Shown: one piece after another, positions 33,518 through 44,424 of the stretch | Layout: the number at the start of each line of letters is the position of its first letter | Numbering within the stretch: the first letter of the stretch is position 1 | Source: Paragyromitra xinjiangensis | Lineage: Eukaryota > Ascomycota > Pezizomycetes > Pezizales > Discinaceae | Assembly (NCBI GenBank): GCA_038503065.1 | Contig: JBCAMK010000015.1 | Coordinates: 868,001-932,000 of the forward strand | DNA length: 64,000 nucleotides | Reading direction: 5' to 3' | Program-made: the position numbers and the translations under genes | The notes under the pieces: generated by a model | Databases searched by the model: none | What the model was told of the DNA's origin: nothing | Seen by the model: only the letters and a program-made list of their open reading frames with translations

Positions 33518-35466
33518 GTGGAGAACATTATTTATTTATTTATTTATTTATTTATTGTTCATACTCGCATGCATCCGAATCGGATATGGCGTACAATAAG
33601 AGAAAACCCAACAGGAACGAAAAGAAAAACAAAACAAACTAACTAAACCCTCCACCAGTTCCATCTCAGCCTCTCTCAGGCTCATCGTCAGTTGATATGA
33701 TAAGGAAAGACAAGTGACTACCCGAAGATCTCAACCTGTTCCTTTTTCCTTCACCATCGAGTGTTTTGGGCCTATAGCCCTCCTTCCACTGAATCCTAAG
33801 ACCCCTGAAGGCTGGTTAAATCATAACAGGTAGGAAAAAACTTAAACAACCATGCGATCCTGACGTTCGCTGGCCCTAAGTCTTGCTTGAGTGAGTGTGA
33901 GGCAACCAGAAAAGTTACCACGATGCGGTTCGTTACAGTTCTTGCAACGGATGATAGTGTGGAGGCAAGGTGCTCCTATGATAGTGCAAGAGGAGGTTGC
34001 GCAAGAGTGAGAGGATGCTGTATGTGGCCCAGCGCAGATGTTGCAGTAAGGGGTTTTGCTGGTACAGCGTTGTTGTGGGTGGCCAAAGGCCAGGCAGGTG
34101 GTGCATTGAGTGTCTGGCCCAAAGCGAAGGTATTTGGTGACTTTGTGATGAAGTCCAAACATGGAGAGCCCTCTCTCAAGGGCAGTGGTGGCAGGCTGCT
34201 TCCCCACAATGGTAAGAACCATGGAGGATGCCTGTTTCCCCTCTCTCTGCTCAGGTCTGGTGAGCCAGCGGGGGTCGCGAAGTAGGGTGGTGCCTGGGTT
34301 GAACTGCTCAACCTCAGACCTGATCTGCTGGAATCCCTCTTCGCCAGAGGGGATGGAGGTGGGGACATTGTGCACAACAACTTGGGTAAGGATGGCTTCC
34401 TTTTCCATGCTGGTGACATTGGGAATGGTGGTGCGAACAACTTCCTCAAGCTTCTGTCTTTGCTTGAGGAGGGAGTCAGAGGTGGTGGAGGTGACAGCAA
34501 TGAGCTGCACATGGTGGGCAGGAGTGAATCGCACTTCTGCAATCAATGGCCTTTCCAGGGCAGCATTGACTGCATTGCGAATGAGGAGTGGTGTGATGTC
34601 ATCAGGAATGGGTAGACCATTCCTGGTGATGATGAGGGTTCTGTCACGTTTTGGAGGCGCTGTAGGTTGTTTGGAAGGCTTTGGGGCCTTGTTGGCGGGT
34701 CTGGAAGCCTTTTTGGAGGCAACCTGAGCCCAGGAGGTGGTAGCTTGTGGAGGAGCAGGTGCTGGAGGTAGGGGGAGGTTAGCAGAGGTCAGAATCGTTG
34801 TGAGTGTCCGTTTCTGTTCCAAGTCTGCAACTTTGGAGGTGAGGGTGGCCACCTTTTCCACTAGAGCTGGGTCGTTGTGGAAGGTAGGGGCTGGTGGGGG
34901 TGTAAGGATAGCTTTTTCAAGCTGCTTGACGCGTTTGGTGAGTGCCTTGATGAGCCTGTTCTGCTCATCCATCACTGCGAAGAGGGAGGGGTTGTAGTTC
35001 TCCCCAGTACCAATGGCACCAAGGCGATCTAGATTGCTGTTGGAGTCATCCATCTGGATGACTGGAGGTAGGGTGGTAGAGAAGGTGAGGGGTCCCTCAG
35101 TGTCCGTCATGTCAGAGTCAGACTCTTCCAGGAGGACAGAGCCACTGTCTGTAGGCTCTGTGGTGGGCAGGGAGGCATAGTGAGGTAGGGGGACTGCTGG
35201 GCGAAGTGGCAGGACTTGTGTAGGTGTTTGCTCTGGAAAAGTGGAGAACAGTTCGCCTGAGGATTCCAACTGCATGTCACTGGGAGTTGAACGCAGGTAT
35301 GAAGATTGATTATTGGCTACGTTGTCATGTGTGTCATCAGTTGCACAATGTTGAGGGATGTATGAGCGAAAACGGAAACTCATTATTTCGACTACTAAGA
35401 TATTCAACCAAATGATACAGTCAGCTATCATCCACACCCTCCAGTAATACAACAGTCAGAAAAAAA
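33518..35466 (-). mobile_element. ORF1-only LINE (LINE-3), ORF2 lost
   Basis: Inserted between the two Helitron genes. Read on the minus strand it has a short leader, a complete ORF1, about 280 bp of 3' untranslated DNA and a tail of AATA repeats (33529-33557). GAAACTAAAA flanks it on both sides (33508-33517 and 35467-35476) as a 10-bp target duplication. No endonuclease or reverse transcriptase remains between the ORF1 stop (33842) and the tail. It resembles the ORF1-only derivatives known from mammalian L1, which use another element's ORF2. Confidence 0.8.
33842..35452 (-). CDS. LINE-3 ORF1 protein (zinc-knuckle gag-like)
   Basis: An open frame of up to 536 codons. ATG at 35383 (start MSFRFRSY) is the better start, because the 23 upstream codons are hydrophobic and atypical. 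The protein has a Pro/Ser-rich N-terminus, a coiled-coil-like stretch near LIKALTKRVKQLEKA, a basic linker, and a region like the second half of LINE-2 ORF1. Three zinc clusters follow at the C-terminus: CTTCLAFGHPQQRC, CNICAGPHTASSHSC and CKNCNEPHRGNFSGC. There is no internal stop. Its role would be RNA binding and chaperoning during retrotransposition. Confidence 0.8.
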   Translation of the reverse strand: MYYWRVWMIADCIIWLNILVVEIMSFRFRSYIPQHCATDDTHDNVANNQSSYLRSTPSDMQLESSGELFSTFPEQTPTQVLPLRPAVPLPHYASLPTTEPTDSGSVLLEESDSDMTDTEGPLTFSTTLPPVIQMDDSNSNLDRLGAIGTGENYNPSLFAVMDEQNRLIKALTKRVKQLEKAILTPPPAPTFHNDPALVEKVATLTSKVADLEQKRTLTTILTSANLPLPPAPAPPQATTSWAQVASKKASRPANKAPKPSKQPTAPPKRDRTLIITRNGLPIPDDITPLLIRNAVNAALERPLIAEVRFTPAHHVQLIAVTSTTSDSLLKQRQKLEEVVRTTIPNVTSMEKEAILTQVVVHNVPTSIPSGEEGFQQIRSEVEQFNPGTTLLRDPRWLTRPEQREGKQASSMVLTIVGKQPATTALERGLSMFGLHHKVTKYLRFGPDTQCTTCLAFGHPQQRCTSKTPYCNICAGPHTASSHSCATSSCTIIGAPCLHTIIRCKNCNEPHRGNFSGCLTLTQARLRASERQDRMVV

Positions 35467-36438
35467 GAAACTAAAATGACCACAGTCCAGCCTCCACCAC
35501 AACTCTGACTATACACAACCAAATATAGCTATCGCCCTGTCCCCGTTCCTACACGCCCCTTGCCTTTCCCTTTTCCTTTTCCCTTATTTTTATCTGTTTG
35601 AACAGCTGCACTGTATGCCAATTCATCTTCTTCATCAGAGGTATTTAGCATGTCTATTTCTTCCACTGGTGTTGGTGGATGACTGGGACTTGCTACATCG
35701 ATACCTGAGATGCGGCTAGATTTGGGTAATCGCAATGGCTCTGATAGTGGGTTCCTATCATCTTCCTCTGCTTCATTCAATTGGTTATGAGCAGTACCTA
35801 AATCATTGCAAACAATCAGTAAATAGAAGAAGATATATTGTTTAATCTTAATACAGGCAAAAAAGTACATACGAGCAGGTCCAAACAATCGTCTGCCAGG
35901 AATTGATGGTTTTATGACAGGTGAGCTTTGGAGAGTGCTGTCAGTATCAACCCCTGGTTCCGATTTGATGATTTTTGATGGACTTGGTGATGACCTAACC
36001 GGGCCAAGCAAGACTTTGCGTTTGGACTTGGGAGACTGAAAGATTGAAGCTTTGTCATCTTTGGGTATTGCCTCACGAGTAAAGCTGATAGTCAAAGCAA
36101 ACCCGTAAGCTTCCATTTATCTTGTTAGTAGTTTTCCAAAGTTAACATCAGGTTCAAACCCAGGACTGCTTACCACGGTCACCATCAGTTTCATAGATAT
36201 AACGGAATGAAATATCCAAAGTCTTTCCCGAATGCAGATAGGTTGCCAGCTTTGTGAATAGTGGAACCTTGGTATCAACCAAAAAGGTTAATAAACACTA
36301 CACCTGTCAGCGAAGGTGAAATTTTGATGAGGCTGAGAGATACTTACCACCACATCTTCACGGGCATCACTGTTGTACTGATACATCTGTCCTTGAAAGT
36401 GAGAAAGAGTTGAATCATTCATACTCTCTAGATCTGAA

Positions 36439-39202
36439 CATCAGCAAAAGTGATTCTGATCCTGGCTTCTGCTTTTAGGTCCCACATTCTCCTGTAGGTC
36501 AAAGCGTTGGTGTGGGAGGGTCCTGAGTGCAACTGGATCATCCACCCATCTTGTGGTCTATTTTGGTTGCTATAGGACGGAAGGGCTGTGCTCCAGTACA
36601 CGCTATGGACCTCACCTACAAACTCATGGACCCTCCTGGAGCTTCCTGGAGCTGAGCTGCACGGTCCATGGTGCTCTCAGGAGTTGCATATCTTCCCCCA
36701 GTACCAATCAGGGTTTGCTTTTCTAGGTCCATGGTGCTCTCTGGAGCCGTGTACCTTCCACCTGTACCAATCTGGGTACTGCTGAAGTGCGTACCTGCCA
36801 TCCACCAGTACCCTGAAACACGTACCTGCCCTGTATTAGGGTCCCGAATTGCACACTCCGCTGACAGGAGATCGCAGGATATTGCTTGTAAGCGAGTCAA
36901 TAACCCTGACCCTAGGGACTTAGCGAATTTTTTAGGGAAGGTCTTTTGCTGCCACCCATACTGTTGCCACGTACCCCTTTTCTCTTACTCCCACCCATCC
37001 ACACCCATCCACACCCCCTATTGCTTCTGCAGTTACATGAACTTTGCTACCATCGTGACTTCAGTTCTTACATCCCACATACATTTGGACATCGTTGACA
37101 GCAGATATAGAACTCAATCACGTCGGACCTCCCTTGGTTGGACCCTCAGCAGACTCCTTCAGCAGCAGATCTCGCTCACTTCCACAGCCTGCTGAATCAA
37201 CTGCCTGAGAGCCTCCCAAGCAGCCTCCGAAACAGCTGCTTGCCTGTAGCCGAATCGGCTGTTTCTAAGCCTCCAAATCCTGCTGAATTGACTGCCGAAT
37301 AGACTCCTGAATAGACTCCGAATCGGCTGTTTCTAAGCCTCTGAATCCTGCTGAATTGAATGCTGAATAGACTCCCGAATACACTCCAAATAGGCTCCTG
37401 AATAGGCTCCGAATTGACTGCTGAATAGACTCCTAAATAGACTCCGAATTGGCTGTTTCTAAGCCTCCGAATCCTGCTGAATTGACTGCCGAATAGACTC
37501 CTGAATAGACTCTGAATCGGCTGTTTCTAAGCCTCCGAATCCTGCTGAATTGAATGCTGAATAGACTCCCGAATACACTCCAAATAGGCTCCTGAATAGG
37601 CTCCGAATTGACTGCTGAATAGACTCCTAAATAGACTTCGAATTGGCTGTTTCTAAGCCTCCAAATCCTGCTGAATTGACTGCCGAATTTACTCCTGAAT
37701 TGACTCCGAATCGGCTGTTCCTAAGCCTCCGAATCCCGCTGAATTGACTGCTGAATTGACTGCTCAATAAACTCCGAATAGACTCCGAATTGGCTGTTTC
37801 TAAGCCTCCGAATCCTGCTGAATTGAATGCTGAATAGACTCCCGAATACACTCCGAATAGGCTCCTGAATAGGCTCCGAATTGACTGCTGAATAGACTGC
37901 TGAATAGACTCCGAATTGGCTGTTTCTAAGCCTCCGAATCCTGCTGAATTGACTGCTCAATAGACTCCGAATAGGCTCCCGAATAGGCTCCGAATTGACT
38001 GCTGAATAGGCTCCAAATTGACTCCTGAATTGACTCTGAATCCAGTGCTGAATTGACTGCTCAATAGACTCCGAATCGACTCTCGAATAGACTCCGAATA
38101 GGCTCCTGAATAGGCTCCTGAATAGACTCCGAATCAACCTCCGAATACACTCCAAATAGGCTCCTGAATAGGCTCCGAATTGACTGCTGAATAGACTCCT
38201 AAATAGACTCCGAATACTGCTGAATTGACTGCCGAATTGACTCCTGAATTGACTCCGAATCGGCTGTTTCTAAGCCTCCAAATCCCACTGAATTGACTGC
38301 TGAATAGGCTCCTGAATAGGCTCCTGAATAGGCTCCTGAATAGACTCCGAATTGGCTATTTCTAAGCCTCCGAATCCCACTGAATTGACTGCTGAATTGA
38401 CTGCTGAATTGACTGCTCAATAGACTCCCGAATAGACTCCGAATCAGCTGTTTCTAAGCCTCCGAATCCTGCAGAATAGACTCCCGAATAGACTCTGAAT
38501 AGGCTCCCAAATAGGCTCTGAATTGACTGCTGAATAGGCTCCCAAATAGGCTCCAAATTGACTCCTGAATAGACTCCGAATCGGCTGTTTCTAAGCCTCC
38601 GAATCCTGCTGAATAGGCTCCTGAATAGGCTCCGAATTGACTCCTGAATTGACTGCGGAATTGACTGCTGAATAGGCTGCTGAATAGACATCCAATTGAC
38701 GCCTGAAACGCTTCCGAATCCACAGCCAAACCGCTGCCCAATCGACTCCCGAACCTCTGCCAAATCCACTGCCTGCCAGTGCCTGAAACAACTGCTGAAT
38801 AGTAGAGTTTAGTGGGGGGGGGGTTGATTTTGTACATAGATAGAGATCCCGTAGTGTAGCTTTTCAATATACATAGCCAAGTTGATACCAGTGCATGTAA
38901 TCATGATCATTCACGTACCCCCAGTAGTAGTACTATTGGCGGCCTACAGGCTTCCTACAAGCGACCTACAAGCGACAGTGTGGTCCATGGAAATTGATAG
39001 AGCTCCAGGAAGGTCTGCCACGCTTGGTGTGTGGTCCAGGAAGGTCCACGAGGGTCCGTGAGAAGTGGTGTGTGGTCCGGGAACCGTGCGCAAGGGTCCT
39101 TGGGATATGGCTGTTCCATGGACTGGCACTTGCCTCCATCTGGTCAGTGCGGTCCATGAGGGTCCGGGAGCGCCTGGGAGCCGAGAATCGGTTTTGCTGA
39201 TG
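36439..39202 (+). mobile_element. Non-autonomous CATCAG element E1
   Basis: 2764 bp from CATCAGCAAAAGTG to CGGTTTTGCTGATG, with AA directly outside both ends (36437-36438, 39203-39204). It contains GGGACTTAGCGAATTTTTT (36915-36933), ACTTTGCTACCATCGTGACTT (37041-37061), a long minisatellite, and TTTTGTACATAGATAGAGA (38829-38847), in that order. There is no credible gene. It is a longer sister of E2 and interrupts the OB-fold-like gene. Confidence 0.88.
37195..38810. repeat. Minisatellite core of E1
   Basis: Built from GACTCCGAAT, GACTGCTGAATA, GGCTGTTTCTAAGCCTCCG and AATCCTGCTGAATTGA blocks, about 15 bp per sub-unit in higher-order units of 60-200 bp. The minus strand stays open over long distances, giving RRLRNS/GVYSGV-type repeat translations that I do not consider proteins. 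Confidence 0.85.
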
Positions 39203-39572
39203 AAAGCATAGTGACAGTTGCAGTACAATAGGGATCGTTGGAAATATGTCTTTGGCTTAAACCTCCGAGAGATATTTCCACATTGCGGATAAGTGTGTAC
39301 TGTTGAGTTAGGTGTCAGTGGGATTGATCAGAAGGTTTGTGTAGCTCATTTCTCAAACTCACCTTTGGATTTGATGACTGAACAAAGATGACATTTCCGT
39401 TGAAAAGATAGAAACGATCAGGAGATAGCGTGTTTTCTGCATTCTGGTAATATTTGATTCCCACCTCGTGCATACCACCTTCACTGTCTTCATGTGCTAC
39501 TTTGGCAGTTTTGAAGGCTCCCATTCCTGTTACGGATATGACTTGACCAATGAAAGTAAAATGAATGGGCAT

Positions 39573-39958
39573 ATTGAAAACAAACCAAATGAATTATGGT
39601 GGTATTCCTGGAGCAAGTAAATAATCGTACAGTAGTTCTGGAAGGGAAAAGGTATCAATTGAATGGTGTGAAGAAAGGAAGGATGGAAAAGTCAGTCGGG
39701 GGAGAATGTGCAAGGTATTTGAATTGAGAATGGCACACCAACATCAATTGCAAAAGCAGGATTTCTTGTCAAGACATATATTGAAAGATGTATGGCTTTT
39801 TTGGGAAGTGGTTAGCGAGGATATGTTGTCACAGGTATACGAATAAGATAATGTTGATCTCATCATTTTCTGCTTTTGGTGTTGCCAGTGATGGATTCCA
39901 ATTAGTATGCATGAAGTGAAGGACAAGTACCACAAGTCTTACATGATGATCAGTGCAA
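39573..39958. other. Helitron 5' flank between the OB-fold-like gene and E2
   Basis: AT-rich DNA upstream of the ATG at 39572. It should contain the promoter of the OB-fold-like gene and possibly the Helitron 5' end, which I cannot place. No gene is seen. Confidence 0.4.
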
Positions 39959-42192
39959 CATCAGCAAAACTGATTCTGATCCTGGCTTCTACTTCCCGGT
40001 CCCGCATTCTCCTGGAGGTCTGAGCGTTGGTGTGGGAGAGTCCTGAGCGCAACTGGATCAGCCACCCGTTTTGTGGTCTATTTTGGTTACTACAGGACAG
40101 AAGGACTGTGCTCCCGTACACACTGTGGACCTCACTTACAAACTCATGGACCCTCCTGGAGCTTCCTGGAGCTGAGCTGCACAGTCCATGGTGCTCTCCG
40201 GAGTTGCATATCTCCCCCCAGTACCGATCAGGGTCCGCTTTCTTAGCTCCATGGCGCTCTCTGGAGCTGTGTACCTTCCCCCAGTACCGATCTGAACACC
40301 ACTGAAGTGCGTACCTGCCCTCCCCCAGTCCCCTGAAGTGCGAACCTCCACTCCACCAGTACCCTGAAGCACGTACCTGCTCTCTATTAGGGTCCCGAAT
40401 TGCGCACCCTGCTGACAGGAGATCGCAGGATCTCGCTTGCAATTGAGTCAACAACCCTGACCCTATGGACTTAGCGAATTTTTGGCGAAGGTCTTTTGCT
40501 GCCACTCGTACTGTTGCCACGTTACCCCTTTTCTCTTACTCCCACCCATCCACACCCATCCACACCCCCTATTACCCTTTCCTCCCTACTATGCAGTTAC
40601 ATGAACTTTGCTAACAACGTGACTTCAGTTCCAACATCCCACATACATTCGGACATCGTTGACAGCAAACATAGAATCCTATTGCATCGGACCTTGCCTG
40701 GTCGGACCCCTTCAGCCGCAGACCCCTTCAGCAGCAGACCTCGCTCGCTTCTACAGCCTGCTGAATCGACTGCCTGAAAGCCTCCCGAGCTGCCTCCGAA
40801 TCGGCTGTTTCTAAGCCTCCGAATCCTGCTGAATTGACTGCCGAATTGACTGCTGAATAGACTCCTGAATTGACTCCGAATCGGCTGTTTCTGAGCCTCC
40901 GAATCCACTGCTGAATTGACTCCTGAATAGACTCCGAATCCCGTGCTTTCCTGCCTCCGAATAGGCTGTTTCCGAGCCTCCGAATCCACTGCCGAATTGA
41001 CTCCTGAATTGACTCCGAATTGGCTGTTTCTAAGCCTCCGAATTGACTGCTGAATTGACTCCTGAATAGACTCCGAATTGACTTCTGAATTGACTCCGAA
41101 TCGGCTGTTTCTGAGCCTCCGAATCCACTGCTGAATTGACTGCCGAGTAGACTCCGAATCGGCTCCGAATCGGCTGTTTCTAAGCCTCCGAATCCCGCTG
41201 AATTGACTGCTGAATTGACTGCTCAATAGACTCCAAATCGACTCCCAAATAGGCACCGAATCGACTGCTGAATAGGCTCCGAATTGACTGCTGAATTGAC
41301 TGCTGAATAGGCTCCTAAATAGACTCCGAATCGACTCCGAATCAGCTGTTTCTAAGCCTCCGAATCCTGCCGAATTTACTGCTGAATAGACTCCTGAATT
41401 GACTCCGAATCGGCTGTTTCTGAGCCTCCGAATCCACTGCTGAATTGACTGCTGAATAGACTCCTGAATTGACTCCGAATCAGCTGTTTCTGAGCCTCCG
41501 AATCCACTGCTGAATTGACTGCTGAATAGACTCCGAATCGACTCCCGAATAGACTCTGGAATCGGCTGTTTCTAAGCCTCCGAATCCTGCTGAATTGACT
41601 GCTGAATAGACTCCTGAATAGACTCCGAATTGACTGCCGAATTGACTGCTGAATAGACACCCAATTGACGCCTGAACCTCTTCCGAATCCACAGCCAAAC
41701 CACTGCCGAATCGACTCCCGAACCTCTGCCGAATCCACTGCCTGCCAGTGCCTGAAAAAACTGCTGAATAGTAGACCAATCAATTTTGGTCAGGTGAGTT
41801 TAGTGCGGGGGGGGGGGTTGATTTTGTACATAGAGATCCCATAGTGTAGCTTTTCAATATACATAGCCGAATTGATACCAATAATCATGAACATTCGCGT
41901 ACCCCCAACAGTATAGGCGACCTACAAGCGACCTACAAGCGGACCTACAAGCGGCCTACAAGCGACAGTGTGGTCCACAGGTATTGATAGAGCTCCAGGA
42001 AGGTCCGCCACCTATGGTAAGTAGTCCAGGGAGGTCCATGAGGGTCCGTGAGAAGTGGTGTGTGGTCCAGGAACCGTGCGCAAGGGTCCTTGGGATATGG
42101 CTGTTCCATGGACTGGCACTTGCCTCCATCTGGTCCGTGCAGTCCGTGAGGGTCCGGGAGCGCCCGGGAGCCAAGAATTGGTTTTGCTGATG
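39959..42192 (+). mobile_element. Non-autonomous CATCAG element E2
   Basis: 2234 bp from CATCAGCAAAACTG to TTGGTTTTGCTGATG, with AA on both sides (39957-39958, 42193-42194). It has the same ordered blocks as E1, with a GGACTTAGCGAATTTTT block near 40467, ACTTTGCTAACAACGTGACTT (40605-40625) and TTTTGTACATAGAGAT (about 41822). The unique ends of E1 and E2 are clearly alike, while the minisatellite (40770-41765) differs in length and unit order. Confidence 0.88.
40770..41765. repeat. Minisatellite core of E2
   Basis: Same unit vocabulary as E1 (GACTCCGAATCGGCTGTTTC, TGAGCCTCCGAATCCACTGC, TGAATTGACTGC), but a shorter array with a different order of units. Confidence 0.85.
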
Positions 42193-42194
42193 AA

Positions 42195-43128
42195 TTAGCT
42201 GAATTGAGTAAATCCAGGCGAGCCGTACGTTTGAACATGTTGGATTACTAAACACATGATGTCAGTATACATGTGTGAGGTAACAACTCCACAACCTTTG
42301 GCTCAATTGTTTGAAGTGAATTGGAGAGGCTTCGCCGGGTACAGAGCAAGAGGAAATCATTTGTACAAGATTTAAAAAATGCTATATCGCAGAGAGATGA
42401 CATCATAAACATGAGGTTGATATTAAGGCAGGGAGTGAACGGAGTTTGACTATTGCGAGTTAGAATTGAAAGGTTATCAGTAAAACATCAGGAATAGTCT
42501 TCCGAACAGTAAAATGATATCTCATACTGCCACTTCAACTACTTCGTTAGTTCATACACATTGAAAAGAATGATTAGATTGCAGGCTATAGAACGATATA
42601 CGTGATAAAGTAGGTTTTGTAGGAAGAATACTATTATTACATGATATGTGATATCTTTAAATAATAGGTATGGTATTAGATCAAAACTGGTGTGCAACCG
42701 GATTAGGATATTTCTCCCAGATCAGGTAAAGTGTTAGTTGCACAGTATGGAATGGCACACCCATTCAATTTCTATAATGGTTAAATCACGTTCCTGGAGC
42801 CGATTTCGTTGCAACCAAACGCACCCTAATTCTTCATTTGCTAGGAATGCAGTTGTTTATCAAATACAGCAATACAACTGCACCCCAACCATAGCAGATC
42901 CACCCCCTTTTTTGGTACTGTAGCATGCCCAGGAGGATTACTACTGTTATAAGGCGCCATGGGGGTCATACCAAATGGTAGAAATATTTTAATGTTTAAT
43001 TTCTTGTGATGTACCTTTAGTTTCTATTTTTTTTATCTTGTTCGTTGAGAAATAGCAGTTTTTCCGTTCACTCGGGAGTCGTTCGAGGCGTGTCAAGCCT
43101 TGTGTCCCGTAACCAAACGACCGCCATT
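42195..43128. other. AT-rich stretch without a recognisable gene
   Basis: Between E2 and the Tc1-like fragment. I find no supported coding frame, RNA gene or element boundary. It could contain the Helitron 5' end or relics of older insertions. Confidence 0.4.
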
Positions 43129-43705
43129 TTACACTGTAGTATCACACACATGAGAAAGTCCTGCCTCACGCCTCAAATCCACAAGCTTCATTCTTCGGGT
43201 ATTGAAGTCTCTTTTTACAGTTGCTACCAACCGATCATTCTCTTCCTCATTTAGAGCTCTTACCCTTCCTGTTCTTGCATCGGGGTCCAAACAATCCTTT
43301 GATATTAACTCGGACAAAGAAAGCTCCACCTCACTGGCAGACTGTGCTTCTTCTACCGGTGTAGGTAAAAGGTAGTTGTCATCCGTCTCTGCAATTTGCA
43401 ACGCTTGCAGCTCGGCGTTGATCCCCGCTAGAAATTCCTCAGGTTCTGCAGTTGCGACAGGTGCCACCGATAGTACATGCTGTGATTCTTTTACTCGCTT
43501 TGCTGTAGCATTCTTGACAGCATGTCTAAAGATTCCACTTCCTGTAGATTCCGGTACACCAATCTTCTCTTTGATTGCTTTGTAACTCAGGGATTGATTC
43601 AGTGTTCGGTATGCTACAATAACAGCACGACGACGTGGTGTTATCTCCGGGCATATTAATTCAGTTAGCTTTCTTCTGAGTTTGTCTTCCGCAACTTGAA
43701 GGTAT
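43129..43705 (-). pseudogene. N-terminal fragment of a Tc1/mariner-type transposase
   Basis: On the minus strand one frame runs from near 43705 to a TAA at 43129 (about 190 codons). It has two helix-turn-helix-like segments. The first contains RRRAVIVAYRTLNQSLSY then IKEKIGVPESTGSGIF. The second contains GRVRALNEEENDRLV and REAGLSHV. This paired arrangement is the DNA-binding part of fungal Tc1-like transposases. The frame ends directly after the second helix, and no DDE/DDD catalytic domain follows, so it is a truncated relic. A good start codon is not visible. Family assignment is from motif resemblance only. Confidence 0.55.
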
Positions 43706-44424
43706 ACCTCTTTTAATTACTGGACGCGCCATCTATCCCAAGTCGTTAAGCCTGAGCTAGACTCGGGAAGCTGTGGGCTCAGGTTGAACATCGAAGGTCC
43801 CTGGGAGCTCGGGCCTCAGCTAAGCAAGCTGTGTGGGTTAGGGTTTTCGGCTCGCTCGATACATGTACTTTTTAAATTCGCTAGTGGTAGCACAGAATGA
43901 AAAACACAAACTCAATCGATAAATATTTTTTTTCTACTAGCCACACAATACTAAACGTGCACTTATATTTTGGTAGGTAGGCGGTCCAAGTTTCGTTGAC
44001 ATGGTATGTCATGGTATAGCAAACTTACCCCCCCGGTCGGACATTGTATTGCAAACGTTCGCTCGGAAAAAAGCCGCGCTTCCAGTTACTCTTACTCTTA
44101 CGTCTTACTTCCTATTTAGACAAATTTTCTGAAGCCACATTCCCGTCCATTAAGCCGACACAGATTTAGTTTGGTTCCGCTACCTCACGTGGCGTTGTTC
44201 GTTAGTGCTCTCGATCTCATGTTTCCAGCAGATGTCACAAGGGATTGATAACATGGAAATTATGCAATATTCGTAGTGACCTCACAGAATAGATAATATT
44301 GCTGTTCTACCTTTAGAGCTCCACCTCGAATACAAATATAAGAAACCTTTCTCCATAAGGCAAGTGTTATAAGTATGAACGGTAGTGGTATGGCGAACCA
44401 GCAAGGAATTAAGTTTCCATACCT
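43706..44424. other. Intergenic stretch, nothing recognised
   Basis: Lies between the transposase relic and the 3' end of the hydrolase gene. I see no gene or RNA. It marks the change from mobile DNA to ordinary chromosome. Confidence 0.5.

Larger units (their letters stand above)
35529..39572 (-). pseudogene. Helitron-associated, OB-fold-like protein gene, split by element E1
   Basis: Exons 39572-39363, 39299-39203 continued at 36436-36348, 36267-36174, 36109-35873 and 35797-35529 give 332 codons. The introns (63, 80, 64 and 75 nt) are all GT-AG and in phase. Element E1 sits inside exon 2, and removing it with one AA duplication restores the frame. The N-terminal 70 residues alternate strand-like segments (FTFIGQVISV, DRFYLFNGNVIFV), which look like a ssDNA-binding OB fold. 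The C-terminus is acidic and ends with GKGKGKGKG. The stop lies just upstream of the Rep-helicase gene once LINE-3 is removed, on the same strand. RPA-like partners are known in some Helitrons. The fold is my inference. Confidence 0.6.

Noticed and set aside
37627..38867. Overlapping minus-strand frames in E1 with repeated Arg/Leu/Asn/Ser and Gly/Val/Tyr units
   Set aside because: These are products of the CTGAATTGACTCCGAAT-type array. Frames overlap, have no conserved start, and differ in E2.
24887..43700. Exact Helitron ends (TC start, CTRR end with hairpin)
   Set aside because: I searched by eye on the minus strand near 28565-29349 and 39573-43100 and found no convincing pair. Copy comparison is needed.
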